A stretch of DNA of 64,000 nt, taken from Campylobacter concisus (GTDB lineage: Bacteria; Campylobacterota; Campylobacteria; Campylobacterales; Campylobacteraceae). The DNA lies in assembly GCF_002165775.1 (NCBI RefSeq), contig NZ_NDYP01000002.1, forward strand, positions 124,001 to 188,000. Reading direction: 5' to 3'. Below, piece by piece: positions 40,407-49,083 of this stretch (within the stretch, counting starts at the first letter, position 1; each line of letters starts with the position of its first letter). Both the position numbers and the translations under genes were made by a program. Below the pieces are notes generated by a model, which worked only from the letters and a program-made list of their open reading frames with translations, ran no database searches and was not told where the DNA came from.

Positions 40407-43034
40407 CTCACCCCAGTTTTTGGCGATATTTAGCGATGTTTTAAGTGGTACATTTAGTGTGTAAATTTCCTCCATTGTCTTTTGTGTCGCTTCGCCAAAT
40501 TCTTGTGCAAATTCGTCTTTTACTTCAAATATCAGCTCATCGTGGATTTGAAGCAACATTCTCGCGTTTCCATCTAAATTTGCTCTAACTTTTACCATCG
40601 CCATCTTGACTAGATCTGCTGCAGAGCCTTGAAAGACTGTATTTACCGCCTCACGCTCAAACATGGCTATTTGCATAGGTGTGGCACTTTTAAAGTCAAA
40701 GTAGCGCCTTCTGCCAAGTAGTGTCTGCACAAAGCCGTCGTTTTTAGCTGAAATTTTTATCCCCTCTAAAAACTCTTTAATCGTCTCAAACGCCTTAAAA
40801 TAGCGCTCTATATACTCTTTTGCCTCGGCTCTTGTGATATTTACTTGATTTGCCAGCTTGCTTGAGCCCATGCCATAAATGAGGCCAAAATTTATACTCT
40901 TTGCCACGGCTCTATTTTGCCCGTCACTGCTACCAAATATGCTAATAGCCGTCCTTGCGTGGATGTCCTCGTCATTTTTAAATGCTTCAAGAAGTGCTGG
41001 ATCACGGCTGAAGTGAGCTAGCAGCCTAAGCTCGATCTGGCTGTAGTCAAGCCCCACAAAGCTATAGCCCTCGCGCGCCTCAAAGCACTCTCTGACGTCC
41101 TTTGCGAGGCTACCACGAGCTGGGATATTTTGTAAATTTGGATTTTTACTTGAAAGCCTGCCAGTGCTTGTGCCAGTTTGCAAAAAGCTCGTGTAAATTC
41201 GTGAGCCCTCATCCTTTTTCGCAAGCGCTAAAAGTGGCTCGCAGTAGGTGCTTTGCAGTTTATATAGCTCTCTGTAAGCTAAAATTTTTTCTATCACCGG
41301 ATGAGCGTCCGTAAGCTCAGCTAGCACGCTCTCATCGGTGCTATATCCTGTTTTTGTCTTCTTTTTGGTAGGGAGTTTTAGGTGTTCAAAAAGTATGACG
41401 CCAAGCTGTTTTACTGAGTTTATGTTGAAATTTTCGCCGCTTAGCTCGTAAATTTCGTTTGTTAATGCCTTTAGTTTGGTGTCGTTTTCGAGGATTAGTT
41501 TTTGCATTTTGGCTTCGTTTATCTTGATGCCGTTTTGCTCCATGTCAAAGAGTGTGAGGATAAAAGGAAACTCGTGTGTATCGGCAAGGGCTAGTAAATT
41601 TTTATCAAGCGTGTTTAAAAAAGTTTTATAAAATTTAAGCGTTATCCAAGCGTCCTCACTCGCGTATTTGGCGGCATTTTCTAGCGGTACATCGCCAAAA
41701 GTCTGCCCCTTTTTGACCACATCTTCAAATTTAATCGTGTCGTAGTCATAAAGCCTCTTTGCCAGCGCGTCCATGCCGACACTTGAGTTTGGATCGCTAA
41801 GCCAAGCAAGTATCATCGTATCTTTAAAATTTGCTGGGGGATTTAGACCAAGATTGTTTTTCACGATCTCAAAGTCATATTTTAAATTTTGTCCGATCAC
41901 GCAACCTTTGTAAATTTGCCCTACCGCCCAAGTGGTAAATTTTAGGTCTATTTGCTTTGGCGCGCCTAGGTAGTTGTGAGCCACTGGCACGTAGTAGGCG
42001 TCCTCGTCGTTAAAGCAAAAGCTAAATCCAACGATCTTTGCGTTCCTGCTATCAATGCCTGTGGTCTCGGTGTCAAAGGCGACGATGGTCTCTGGCGTGA
42101 TGCCTGATAAGAGCTTTTCAATGCTAGCCTCATCAAGGAGTAAATTTGCTCTAAAGCCAAGTTTAAATTCAGCATTTTCCTCTTTTTGCAAGCTCTTAAG
42201 AAGTCTGTTTAGGTCGTACTCTTTTAAAATTTCTGAGATATTTATTAAAGGATTTTGCTCTGGAAATTTAGAGTGTTCAAGATCAAATGAGCTAACTGCG
42301 TCATCAAATAAAGTGGCTAGCTTTTTGCTCAAAAATGCTTCGTCTTTTGCAGCTGCTAGCATATTTTTAGTGCGCTCGTTTCTAAGAAGGGCTAAATTTT
42401 CATAAATTCCCTCTAAGCTGCCATACTCTGCCAAAAGCTTCTTGGCCCCCACTGCGCCGATGCCTTTGACGCCTGGGATGTTGTCCGAGCTATCGCCTGC
42501 GATCGCTAGAAAGTCCCTTACTTGTGCCGGATAAACTCCATACTTTTCAAAGCAGCTTGCACTATCATGATCGATCTTGCTTTGCGGGCTGTAGATACTC
42601 ACTTTGCCGTCCTCTATGAGCTGGTAAAGGTCTTTATCGTGGGTGACTATTCGCACAAATATATCTTTGTCTTTACAAAATTTAACCGCACTTGCGATGA
42701 TATCATCGGCCTCATAGCCCTCGCGGCTAAGGCTGTAAAGTCCCATTTTTTCTATCATATCTATACAAACTGGAAGTTGCTCTTTTAGCTGAGCCGGTGG
42801 CTCGTTTCTATTTGCTTTATAATCACCTAAAATTTCGTGACGTAAGGTCTTACCTTTGCTATCAAGTGCGAAGATGAGATAGTCGCTTTGGTATTCATCC
42901 TTGAGGCTTGCTATAAAATTTGCAAAGCCACTTATCATACCGCTTGGCTTGCCTTCGCGGTTTTTAAGTCCGCTCATGGCGTAGTAGAGCCTAAAAAAGA
43001 AACCAAAAGTGTCAATAATCGTAAGTGTTTTCAT
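40398..43034 (-). CDS. polA: DNA polymerase I
   Basis: 878 residues from the ATG whose complement is at 43032-43034, preceded on the coding strand by AAAGGATAAAA; a longer frame to 43070 is not needed. Three domains: 5'-3' exonuclease (about 1-280), a 3'-5' exonuclease with its acidic residues intact (FDTETTGID, NLKYDFE, YASEDAWIT), and polymerase with LDYSQIELRLLAHFS, KSINFGLIYGMG and QIHDELIFEV. It fills gaps in repair and Okazaki fragment processing. Confidence 0.97.
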   Translation of the reverse strand: MKTLTIIDTFGFFFRLYYAMSGLKNREGKPSGMISGFANFIASLKDEYQSDYLIFALDSKGKTLRHEILGDYKANRNEPPAQLKEQLPVCIDMIEKMGLYSLSREGYEADDIIASAVKFCKDKDIFVRIVTHDKDLYQLIEDGKVSIYSPQSKIDHDSASCFEKYGVYPAQVRDFLAIAGDSSDNIPGVKGIGAVGAKKLLAEYGSLEGIYENLALLRNERTKNMLAAAKDEAFLSKKLATLFDDAVSSFDLEHSKFPEQNPLINISEILKEYDLNRLLKSLQKEENAEFKLGFRANLLLDEASIEKLLSGITPETIVAFDTETTGIDSRNAKIVGFSFCFNDEDAYYVPVAHNYLGAPKQIDLKFTTWAVGQIYKGCVIGQNLKYDFEIVKNNLGLNPPANFKDTMILAWLSDPNSSVGMDALAKRLYDYDTIKFEDVVKKGQTFGDVPLENAAKYASEDAWITLKFYKTFLNTLDKNLLALADTHEFPFILTLFDMEQNGIKINEAKMQKLILENDTKLKALTNEIYELSGENFNINSVKQLGVILFEHLKLPTKKKTKTGYSTDESVLAELTDAHPVIEKILAYRELYKLQSTYCEPLLALAKKDEGSRIYTSFLQTGTSTGRLSSKNPNLQNIPARGSLAKDVRECFEAREGYSFVGLDYSQIELRLLAHFSRDPALLEAFKNDEDIHARTAISIFGSSDGQNRAVAKSINFGLIYGMGSSKLANQVNITRAEAKEYIERYFKAFETIKEFLEGIKISAKNDGFVQTLLGRRRYFDFKSATPMQIAMFEREAVNTVFQGSAADLVKMAMVKVRANLDGNARMLLQIHDELIFEVKDEFAQEFGEATQKTMEEIYTLNVPLKTSLNIAKNWGELK

Positions 43035-43153
43035 TTTTATCCTTTGTGTAATTTTATGAAATTTAGGCAAAAAATAGGCTGATTTATAAAAATTTTTGAT
43101 ATTATGGCGGACATTGCAAATAAAAAATCACAAAAACAAAAAGCTTTGAGGTC

Positions 43154-44197
43154 ATGAAAAAAATAGTTTTTTTACGTATCAATCCAAATGCAGTCGGTGG
43201 TGCCGAACGCTATTTAAGAAGGCTTACTAAAGCCCTAAAAGACGTAGGTATAGACACATCTATACGCTCATATCTAGGAGAGGCTAGGATCTCGTCATGG
43301 AAAAAGGCTTTGAGATTTAACTCACAGGTAAAACGCCAGAAACAAAGCAATGAGGTATATTTTAGCTTGGAGCGAGTGAGCTGCGCAGATATTTATAGAG
43401 CAGGGGACGGTGTGCATAAAATTTATCGTGCCACAAAGCCATTTTGGTGGGTTAATCCTCTAAATTTTGTCTATCCATATCTAGAAAAACGTTGCTTTAA
43501 AAATTCTAAAAAGATAATCGCAAATTCAAACTACATAAAAGAGCAAATTATTTCAGCTTACGGTGTCGATGAGTCAAAAATCGTTACCATTTACAACGGT
43601 ATAAATTTGCCACAAAAAGTAGAAAAAGGAGAAGCAAAACTTAGCGTATGTGAAGAATTTGGACTCGATTACAATTTACCAATTGTGCTTTTTGTCGGAA
43701 ATGGCTTTAAAAGAAAAGGAGCAAAAGACTTTTTACTTCTTGTCTCAAAGCTAAAAACGCCAGTAAATGCACTAATAGTAGGCAAAGATAAAAATTTAAA
43801 TTCATATAAGAAGCTAGCAAAAAAGCTAAAAATAAAGGCATTTTTTACAGGTGAGCAAAAAATGACTGCAAAATTTTATGAAGCAAGCGATATTTTTATA
43901 TTTCCAACACACTATGAGCCATTTTCAAATGTCGTTTTAGAGGCACTTAGCTTTAAAAATATTGTCTTTACAACGGCTCAAAATGGGGCAGCTGAAATTT
44001 TAGAAAATCGTTTTGTTATGCGTGAACCAAATGATGAAAGTATACTGGAGCTAGTGGAGCAGGTGCTTAATGATAATGACATGATGAGAGAGCTGCAAGA
44101 GAAGTCATTTTTACTTTCGCAAAAATTTAGTATAGAAGAAAATGCAAGCAAAACTCTTGAAATCATAAACGAAGTGCTAAATTTGGAGCAAAAGTGA
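43154..44197 (+). CDS. Glycosyltransferase family 4 (LPS/LOS core type)
   Basis: 347 residues. GT-B fold: start VGGAERYLRRLTKAL, middle IIANSNYIKEQI, VTIYNGI, and the donor-binding end with YEPFSNVVLEALS. It resembles WaaG-like core glucosyltransferases. It overlaps the heptosyltransferase gene by 4 bases (GTGA), which points to lipooligosaccharide core assembly at the inner face of the inner membrane. The donor sugar cannot be told. Confidence 0.87.
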   Translation: MKKIVFLRINPNAVGGAERYLRRLTKALKDVGIDTSIRSYLGEARISSWKKALRFNSQVKRQKQSNEVYFSLERVSCADIYRAGDGVHKIYRATKPFWWVNPLNFVYPYLEKRCFKNSKKIIANSNYIKEQIISAYGVDESKIVTIYNGINLPQKVEKGEAKLSVCEEFGLDYNLPIVLFVGNGFKRKGAKDFLLLVSKLKTPVNALIVGKDKNLNSYKKLAKKLKIKAFFTGEQKMTAKFYEASDIFIFPTHYEPFSNVVLEALSFKNIVFTTAQNGAAEILENRFVMREPNDESILELVEQVLNDNDMMRELQEKSFLLSQKFSIEENASKTLEIINEVLNLEQK

Positions 44198-45138
44198 GAG
44201 TTTTTATAGAGCTTCCAACTTGGCTTGGAGATGCTGTGATGGCGAGCGGGGCGATAGAAAATTTAAGCAAAAATGCTAAAAATATTGTATTTTTTGGCTC
44301 TTATGTGGCCTGTGAGCTTTACAAATCACATCCAAAGTGCGAAAAAGTAGTCATTGACGATAGTAAAAAGCAAAACTCAAGATATCTAAGTCTTATAAAA
44401 ACAGCTCACAAGCTTGGAAAATTTGATATTGCTATTAGTTTTAGAAGCTCATTTGCTAGTAAATTTTTGCTTTTTTTTCTAAAAGCAACGCAAAAATTTT
44501 GCTTTAAAAAGAGTAGCGAGAGCTTGCATCAGGTGCAGAAATATCTAAATTTCATAAAGCAAAGCCTAAATTTAAAAGAAATTTCAAACGAACTAAAAAT
44601 TTATTATGAAGCTAAAAAAAGCGAGCAAAAGCTCCTCGTGCTAAATCCAGGTGCTAGCTACGGAAGCGCCAAAAGGTGGTATCCGCACTATTTTGCAGAG
44701 GTTGCACTGCATTTTAAAAATGAATTTGATGTAAAGATCACTGGCTCAAAAGCCGAGCTTGAGATCTGCAATGAAATCGAGCAAATACTCTTACGAAATG
44801 GTATGAAATGTGAAAATTTGGCTGGAAAAACAAGCATAAAAGAGCTTTGTGAGGTTATAGGTTCTATAAAAAATGGCATCTTTTTGACAAACGATAGTGG
44901 TCCTATGCATATCGCAGCTGCCTATAAAGTGCCGCTTGTGGCTCTTTTTGGACCGACTAAATTTAAAGAGACTAGCCCATGGCAAGATGAGAGTGCAAAG
45001 ATAGTGCATTTAAATTTAGAGTGTATGCCATGTATGAAGCGGGTGTGCCCTATAAAAACACATGCCTGTATGAAGGAGCTTACGCCAAAAATGGTTATTG
45101 CTGAAATAGAGCTACTAAGAAAAAAATTAAATTTTTGA
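44194..45138 (+). CDS. waaF: ADP-heptose--LPS heptosyltransferase (GT9, WaaF-like)
   Basis: 314 residues from GTG. The N-terminus ELPTWLGDAVMASGAIENL and LNPGASYGSAKRWYPHYFAEVA are signatures of heptosyltransferase II, followed by LTNDSGPMHIAAAYKVPLVALFGPT. A Cys-rich end (CMPCMKRVCP) is usual in the family. It would add the second heptose to the LPS inner core. The symbol is likely, but WaaC/WaaQ-type relatives cannot be excluded by eye. Confidence 0.85.
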   Translation: MRVFIELPTWLGDAVMASGAIENLSKNAKNIVFFGSYVACELYKSHPKCEKVVIDDSKKQNSRYLSLIKTAHKLGKFDIAISFRSSFASKFLLFFLKATQKFCFKKSSESLHQVQKYLNFIKQSLNLKEISNELKIYYEAKKSEQKLLVLNPGASYGSAKRWYPHYFAEVALHFKNEFDVKITGSKAELEICNEIEQILLRNGMKCENLAGKTSIKELCEVIGSIKNGIFLTNDSGPMHIAAAYKVPLVALFGPTKFKETSPWQDESAKIVHLNLECMPCMKRVCPIKTHACMKELTPKMVIAEIELLRKKLNF

Positions 45139-45146
45139 AATTCTAA

Positions 45147-45177
45147 ACATAATTAAATATATACATACATAATTAAA
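45147..45177. repeat. Direct repeat upstream of the TonB operon promoter
   Basis: ACATAATTAAA occurs twice (45147-45157 and 45167-45177), exactly 20 bases apart, about two helical turns, some 40-70 bases upstream of the -35 element. It could be an AT-rich UP-like element or regulator sites. Confidence 0.45.
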
Positions 45178-45215
45178 AATTTTAGTTTTTATTTGATCGC
45201 ATTTTTACCAAGCAT

Positions 45216-45246
45216 TTGACATTGGTTATCAATATAGCTATAACCA
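45216..45246 (+). promoter_or_regulatory. TonB operon promoter with overlapping palindromic operator
   Basis: TTGACA (45216-45221), a 17-base spacer, and TATAAC (45239-45244) form an almost ideal vegetative promoter 29 bases upstream of the exbB ATG. A perfect inverted repeat TGGTTAT / ATAACCA (45223-45229 and 45240-45246, 10-base spacer) fills the spacer and the -10. A repressor bound there would block RNA polymerase. Iron-uptake energy genes are usually under Fur; the palindrome is only partly like a Fur box, so the regulator is not certain. Confidence 0.7.
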
Positions 45247-45273
45247 CGCAAAAATTTTTACTAAGAAGGTATT

Positions 45274-45701
45274 ATGGAGCTAATTAAACATCACATTGAT
45301 CATGTAATTATTGCAATTTTGGCATTATGAGTTTTTTTGTACTTTGGTATACGATTGAGCGTATCATTTTTTATTCGCGCGTTGATATAAAAGGCTATAA
45401 AAGTATAGAATCGCTTGAAGAAGCACTAACCAAAAATTTAACCGTGCTTTACATTATCTACTCAAATGCACCATATGTAGGACTTCTTGGTACAGTTGCT
45501 GGCATTATGATCACATTTTATGATATGGGTATGGTAGGCGGAATCGATACTAAAAGCATAATGGTCGGACTCTCTCTTGCGCTAAAGGCAACTGCTTTTG
45601 GACTACTTGTGGCGATACCAACTTTGATGATTTACAATGGTTTTGTCAGAAAAGTAGATGTAATGCTAAATAGATACAAGGCTGAAAATGCGTCTAAATA
45701 A
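45274..45701 (+). pseudogene. exbB: exbB, interrupted by a frameshift after codon 18
   Basis: A well-placed ATG at 45274 (AAGAAGG upstream) starts [18 protein letters not shown] and then meets TGA at 45328. The remainder, [20 protein letters not shown] onward, continues in the -1 frame from ATG 45327 for 124 residues with the ExbB core [23 protein letters not shown] and [15 protein letters not shown]. Joined, they give a normal 142-residue ExbB. One base appears missing in GCATTATGAG. Either a real lesion, a sequencing error, or split translation by the ATGA overlap, which would leave the first membrane helix shortened. ExbB forms the proton channel for TonB. Confidence 0.85.
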
Positions 45702-46070
45702 AAAAGATGGGTTAAATATTGTCCCATTTATTGATATTATGCTTGTTTTACTCGCCATCGTGCTTAGTATTTCGACTTTTATTGCTCAAGGCAAGATAGC
45801 TATTGATCTTCCAAGTGCAAACAGTGCCGAGCAAAGTAAAGAAGACGATAAAAAGGTAAGCGTAGTAATTGATAAGGATAATAAATTTTTTATAGATGAT
45901 GTAGAAATTTCTGAGAACGAACTCAAAGATAAGCTAAATGCGGTTGATATAAAGACATTGATCGAACTAAAAAGCGATAAAAATTCGAAATTTGATAGCT
46001 TTGTCAAAGTAATTGATATATTAAAAGAGAAGGGCCACGAAATTTTGCAATCCAAACAATCTCTGAATAA
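45688..46070 (+). pseudogene. exbD: exbD, frameshifted near its 3' end
   Basis: ExbD starts with ATG 45688, overlapping exbB by 14 bases. The membrane helix has the essential Asp in VPFIDIMLVLLAIVLS, followed by the periplasmic domain to VIDILKEKGHE. In the +1 frame the gene would continue NFAIQTISE and stop at 46068-46070, a normal ExbD end. One A seems missing in the A-run at 46040-46042, so as given the frame runs on into tonB and forms a continuous 366-residue ORF (45688-46788). Confidence 0.78.
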
Positions 46071-46788
46071 AATTTCAAATTACAGCGGCTTAGCTGTTTC
46101 GCTTGTAGTGCATGGAGCAGCAGTATATTTTTTGCTTTCACATAATTTTGATGAGATAAAAATAGGTGAGCAAAAACCGATAAAAATAGCTCTTAATTCA
46201 TTTACTCCAGTGCCACAAGTCTCAGCACCTCAAATAGCGGAGCAAATGCTTATACCAGAGCCACCAAAACCTGAGCCAAAGCCGGAACCAAAACCTGAAC
46301 CTAAAAAGGTGGAGAAACCAAAGCGTGAAATAAAAAAGGTAGAGCCTAAAAAAGAGAAAAAAATAGAGCCCAAGCCTGAACCGGTAATTGCTCAGCCAGT
46401 GCAGCCTATTGTACCGCCAGCTAGTGTAAATACAAATTTGCCAGCCAATAACAAGTCTATCGCTGCAGCTCCAGTTCAAAATGTAACACCTGAGCTAAAT
46501 TTATCAAATTCGCAAGGTGATGAAGATTTTACGAAGGTTATAATCGCAGTTAAGAGGCATAAGAGTTACCCAAATAATGCTAGACGTATGAAACATCAAG
46601 GAGTTGTAGAAGTTAGGTTTTTACTTAAGCAAGACGGCAGCATAGATGAACTTAAAGTTAGTAAAAGCTCTGGTTTTGAGTCGCTTGATAATGGTGCTTT
46701 AGAAAATATTCAAAGAGCAAGTTCTGAGTTTCCAAAGCCTAAACAAGATCGTTATCTGCGCTTTCCTATTTCATATACATTAAAATAA
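46045..46788 (+). CDS. tonB: TonB energy transducer
   Basis: 247 residues from the TTG at 46045, overlapping the exbD end by 26 bases. An N-terminal helix (SGLAVSLVVHGAAVYFLL) with the conserved Ser and His of TonB, a Pro-Glu-Lys spacer (about 60-120; PEPKPEPK repeats), and a C-terminal domain with YPNNARRMKHQGVVEVRF and KSSGFESLDNGAL. TonB carries energy from ExbBD to outer-membrane receptors. The given sequence also reads as an in-frame ExbD-TonB fusion, which I think is not the functional form. Confidence 0.82.
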   Translation: MQSKQSLNKISNYSGLAVSLVVHGAAVYFLLSHNFDEIKIGEQKPIKIALNSFTPVPQVSAPQIAEQMLIPEPPKPEPKPEPKPEPKKVEKPKREIKKVEPKKEKKIEPKPEPVIAQPVQPIVPPASVNTNLPANNKSIAAAPVQNVTPELNLSNSQGDEDFTKVIIAVKRHKSYPNNARRMKHQGVVEVRFLLKQDGSIDELKVSKSSGFESLDNGALENIQRASSEFPKPKQDRYLRFPISYTLK

Positions 46789-46893
46789 ATTACAAGCTTA
46801 TTTAAGCTCGTAATTTATTAGAATTTCTTTTATATTTCAAGTCAAAATAGAAAAACATAACTTATTTTATTTAAAAAAGTGTGTATTTTAAAC

Positions 46894-46920
46894 TTGCTTT
46901 AAATATTAAACATGTATAAT
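46894..46920 (+). promoter_or_regulatory. Promoter of tRNA-Phe
   Basis: TATAAT (46915-46920) preceded by TTGCTT (46894-46899) with a 15-base spacer. The tRNA begins 20 bases after the -10, leaving a short 5' leader. Confidence 0.65.
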
Positions 46921-46939
46921 CTGACTTTCTTTAACGGGT

Positions 46940-47015
46940 GGTTGGATAGCTCAGTCGGTAGAGCAGCAGACTGAAAATCTGCGTGTCGGCAGTTCGATTC
47001 TGCCTCTAACCACCA
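46940..47015 (+). tRNA. tRNA-Phe (anticodon GAA)
   Basis: 76 bases folding as a standard cloverleaf. Acceptor GGTTGGA pairs with TCTAACC (one G-T), D-arm GCTC/GAGC, anticodon stem GCAGA/TCTGC with loop CTGAAAA (anticodon GAA), variable loop GTGTC, T-arm GGCAG TTCGATT CTGCC, discriminator A and an encoded CCA. It stands alone between tonB and the dicarboxylate transporter. Confidence 0.97.
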
Positions 47016-47362
47016 TTAACCTTTCCTTAAACATCAATCATTTTTCTCTTGGTTTTATTAAATTTCGTATTTACAAGGCTTTTATGCTATTTTTCTAGGT
47101 TATTTATAAAATTTAAATAAATTTTTATTATTAATAAATTTAGAATATAACAATGCTATTTTCATTTTATATATTCTAAGACAAATAAAATCTTCAAGAT
47201 CAAATAAAAATTTGTAAGAGATAATCTTATAAAAATTTATTCTAAATAAGCTTTTTTAATCAAAACATTATGTTTATATCAAGTTGTCCTTAAAATATAA
47301 GTTTAATCTAAATTCATAAGAGATATAATCTTGATTAAATTTATATTAACTTAGGAGGTTTC
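47016..47362. other. AT-rich intergenic region upstream of the Dcu transporter gene
   Basis: About 350 bases with no credible ORF, strongly AT-rich with runs such as AATAAATTTTTATTATTAATAAATTTA. I see one good element, TATAAT at 47324-47329, 33 bases before the transporter ATG, and AGGAGG (47353-47358) as ribosome binding site. Regulator sites for the transporter probably lie here, but none can be named. Confidence 0.6.
47324..47329 (+). promoter_or_regulatory. -10 element of the Dcu transporter gene
   Basis: Consensus TATAAT 33 bases before the ATG at 47363, in an AT-rich region without a clear -35. Confidence 0.55.
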
Positions 47363-49030
47363 ATGGATTTTCTCATGAATTTAAGTGAAGGCATGCAGTT
47401 TGCTATCCAGCTTCTCATCGTCCTTATCTGTTTGTTCTACGGAGCTAAAAAAGGCGGTATCGCACTTGGTATGCTAGGCGGTATCGGTCTTATAGTTCTT
47501 GTTTTTGGATTTAATATCGAGCCTGGTAAGCCAGCAATTGATGTTATGCTAACTATCCTTGCTGTTGTTGTGGCAAGTGCTACGCTTCAAGCTAGTGGTG
47601 GTCTTGATGTTATGCTTCAAATAGCAGAAACTATACTTAGAAAAAATCCAAAATATGTAAGTATCTTGGCTCCTTTTGTAACATGTACGCTTACTATTTT
47701 ATGCGGTACTGGACACGTTGTTTATACTGTGCTTCCTATCGTTTATGATATTGCTATCAAAAATGGTATCCGCCCAGAGCGACCAATGGCAGCAAGCTCA
47801 ATAGCTTCACAAATGGGCATCATAGCAAGTCCAGTTTCAGTTGCTGTTGTAACTCTTACAAGCTTTCTTATTAATGCTAAAACTCACCTAGCTGGCTTTG
47901 ATGGGTATTTAGATCTTTTAAAGATTACAATTCCATCAACATTTTGTGGCGTTTTGGTGGTAGGAATTTTTAGCTGGTTTAGAGGCAAAGATCTTGATAA
48001 AGACGAAGTATTTCAAGCAAAGCTTCAAGATCCTGAGTTTAAAAAATATGTTTATGGCGATAGTGCGACACTTTTAGGCAAAAAGCTTCCTGGCTATCAA
48101 TGGGCTGCAATGTGGATATTTTTAGGCTCTATTCTTGTAGTTGCGCTTCTTGGATATTTTAAAGATCTTCGTCCAAGCTGGACCACTTACAAAGATGCAA
48201 CAGTCGTTCAAGTAATAGCCAACCTCCCGACTGAACAAAAAGTCTTAAAAACCTTAAAAATAAAAGATGCTAGCATCCAAACAGAGGCGGCTGAGCTAAA
48301 AGTAGCAAACGATAAGCTAAATGCTAACCAAAAAGCTCAATCAGTCAAAATCATCGGCAAAGATGCAAATCAAACTCTTACTCGCACAGCTGATGGTGCA
48401 GTAACATATATAAATGAAAAAGGCGCAAAAGAAGAATTTCAAGGTGCTTACATTAATATAAGCAACAAACAAGCATCTTCAAAGAGCTTAAGCATGGTTC
48501 ATGTCATCCAAATTTTCATGCTTTTAACTGGCGCTATCATTTTAATCTTTACACCAACAGATGCTAGTAAGATCGGTAAAAACGAGATATTTAGATCAGG
48601 TATGATCGCTCTTGTTGCAGTATTTGGTATCTCTTGGATGGCTGAGACTATGTTTGCAGTGCATACTCCGATGATGAAAGAGGCGCTAGGAAGCATCGTA
48701 AAAGAGCACCCTTGGACTTATGCGGTTATGCTCTTGATTATCTCAAAATTTGTAAATTCTCAAGCTGCAGCCTTGGTTGCATTTGTGCCATTAGCTTTAA
48801 ATATCGATGTTAATCCTGCTATCATTCTAGCCTTTGCACCAGCTTGCTACGGATACTACATCCTACCAACATATCCAAGCGACCTTGCAGCTATTCAGTT
48901 TGATAGAAGCGGTACGACACATATTGGTAAATTTGTTATCAATCATAGCTTTATCATTCCGGGTCTTATTGGCGTTATATCCTCTTGTATATTTGGCTAT
49001 ATTTTTGCAACTGCTTTTGGATATCTATAA
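47363..49030 (+). CDS. dcuB: Anaerobic C4-dicarboxylate transporter, Dcu family, with enlarged loop
   Basis: 555 residues, about 110 longer than usual DcuA/DcuB (about 445). Typical blocks: [64 protein letters not shown], and near the end [19 protein letters not shown]. It exchanges fumarate or aspartate with succinate across the inner membrane during fumarate respiration. The extra length is a hydrophilic, Lys/Asp-rich segment of about 100 residues (near 275-378; bases about 48176-48495) between membrane helices. DcuB rather than DcuA is a preference only. Confidence 0.88.
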   Translation: MDFLMNLSEGMQFAIQLLIVLICLFYGAKKGGIALGMLGGIGLIVLVFGFNIEPGKPAIDVMLTILAVVVASATLQASGGLDVMLQIAETILRKNPKYVSILAPFVTCTLTILCGTGHVVYTVLPIVYDIAIKNGIRPERPMAASSIASQMGIIASPVSVAVVTLTSFLINAKTHLAGFDGYLDLLKITIPSTFCGVLVVGIFSWFRGKDLDKDEVFQAKLQDPEFKKYVYGDSATLLGKKLPGYQWAAMWIFLGSILVVALLGYFKDLRPSWTTYKDATVVQVIANLPTEQKVLKTLKIKDASIQTEAAELKVANDKLNANQKAQSVKIIGKDANQTLTRTADGAVTYINEKGAKEEFQGAYINISNKQASSKSLSMVHVIQIFMLLTGAIILIFTPTDASKIGKNEIFRSGMIALVAVFGISWMAETMFAVHTPMMKEALGSIVKEHPWTYAVMLLIISKFVNSQAAALVAFVPLALNIDVNPAIILAFAPACYGYYILPTYPSDLAAIQFDRSGTTHIGKFVINHSFIIPGLIGVISSCIFGYIFATAFGYL

Positions 49031-49033
49031 TAG

Positions 49034-49083
49034 ATAAATTCTCTTGCTGCTAGTAATTTCTAGTGGCAAGAGTAGAATTTATC
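49034..49083. terminator. Long bidirectional terminator between the Dcu gene and flhB
   Basis: GATAAATTCTCTTGC (49034-49048) region pairs with GCAAGAG-TA-GAATTTATC (49066-49083), with an inner CTAG/CTAG pair and a short loop. It sits between the convergent stop codons and its right arm reaches into the flhB stop codon. Suits termination from both sides. Confidence 0.8.

Noticed and set aside
46255-46400. Pro-Glu-Lys repeats as a separate repeat element
   Set aside because: They are the normal periplasm-spanning spacer of TonB.
46940-47015. tRNA-Phe as an integration site
   Set aside because: No integrase and no repeat of the tRNA 3' end was seen downstream in the window.
47016-47362. Non-coding RNA or riboswitch in the gap before the Dcu gene
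   Set aside because: The sequence is AT-rich with only weak chance hairpins; no conserved riboswitch core was recognised.
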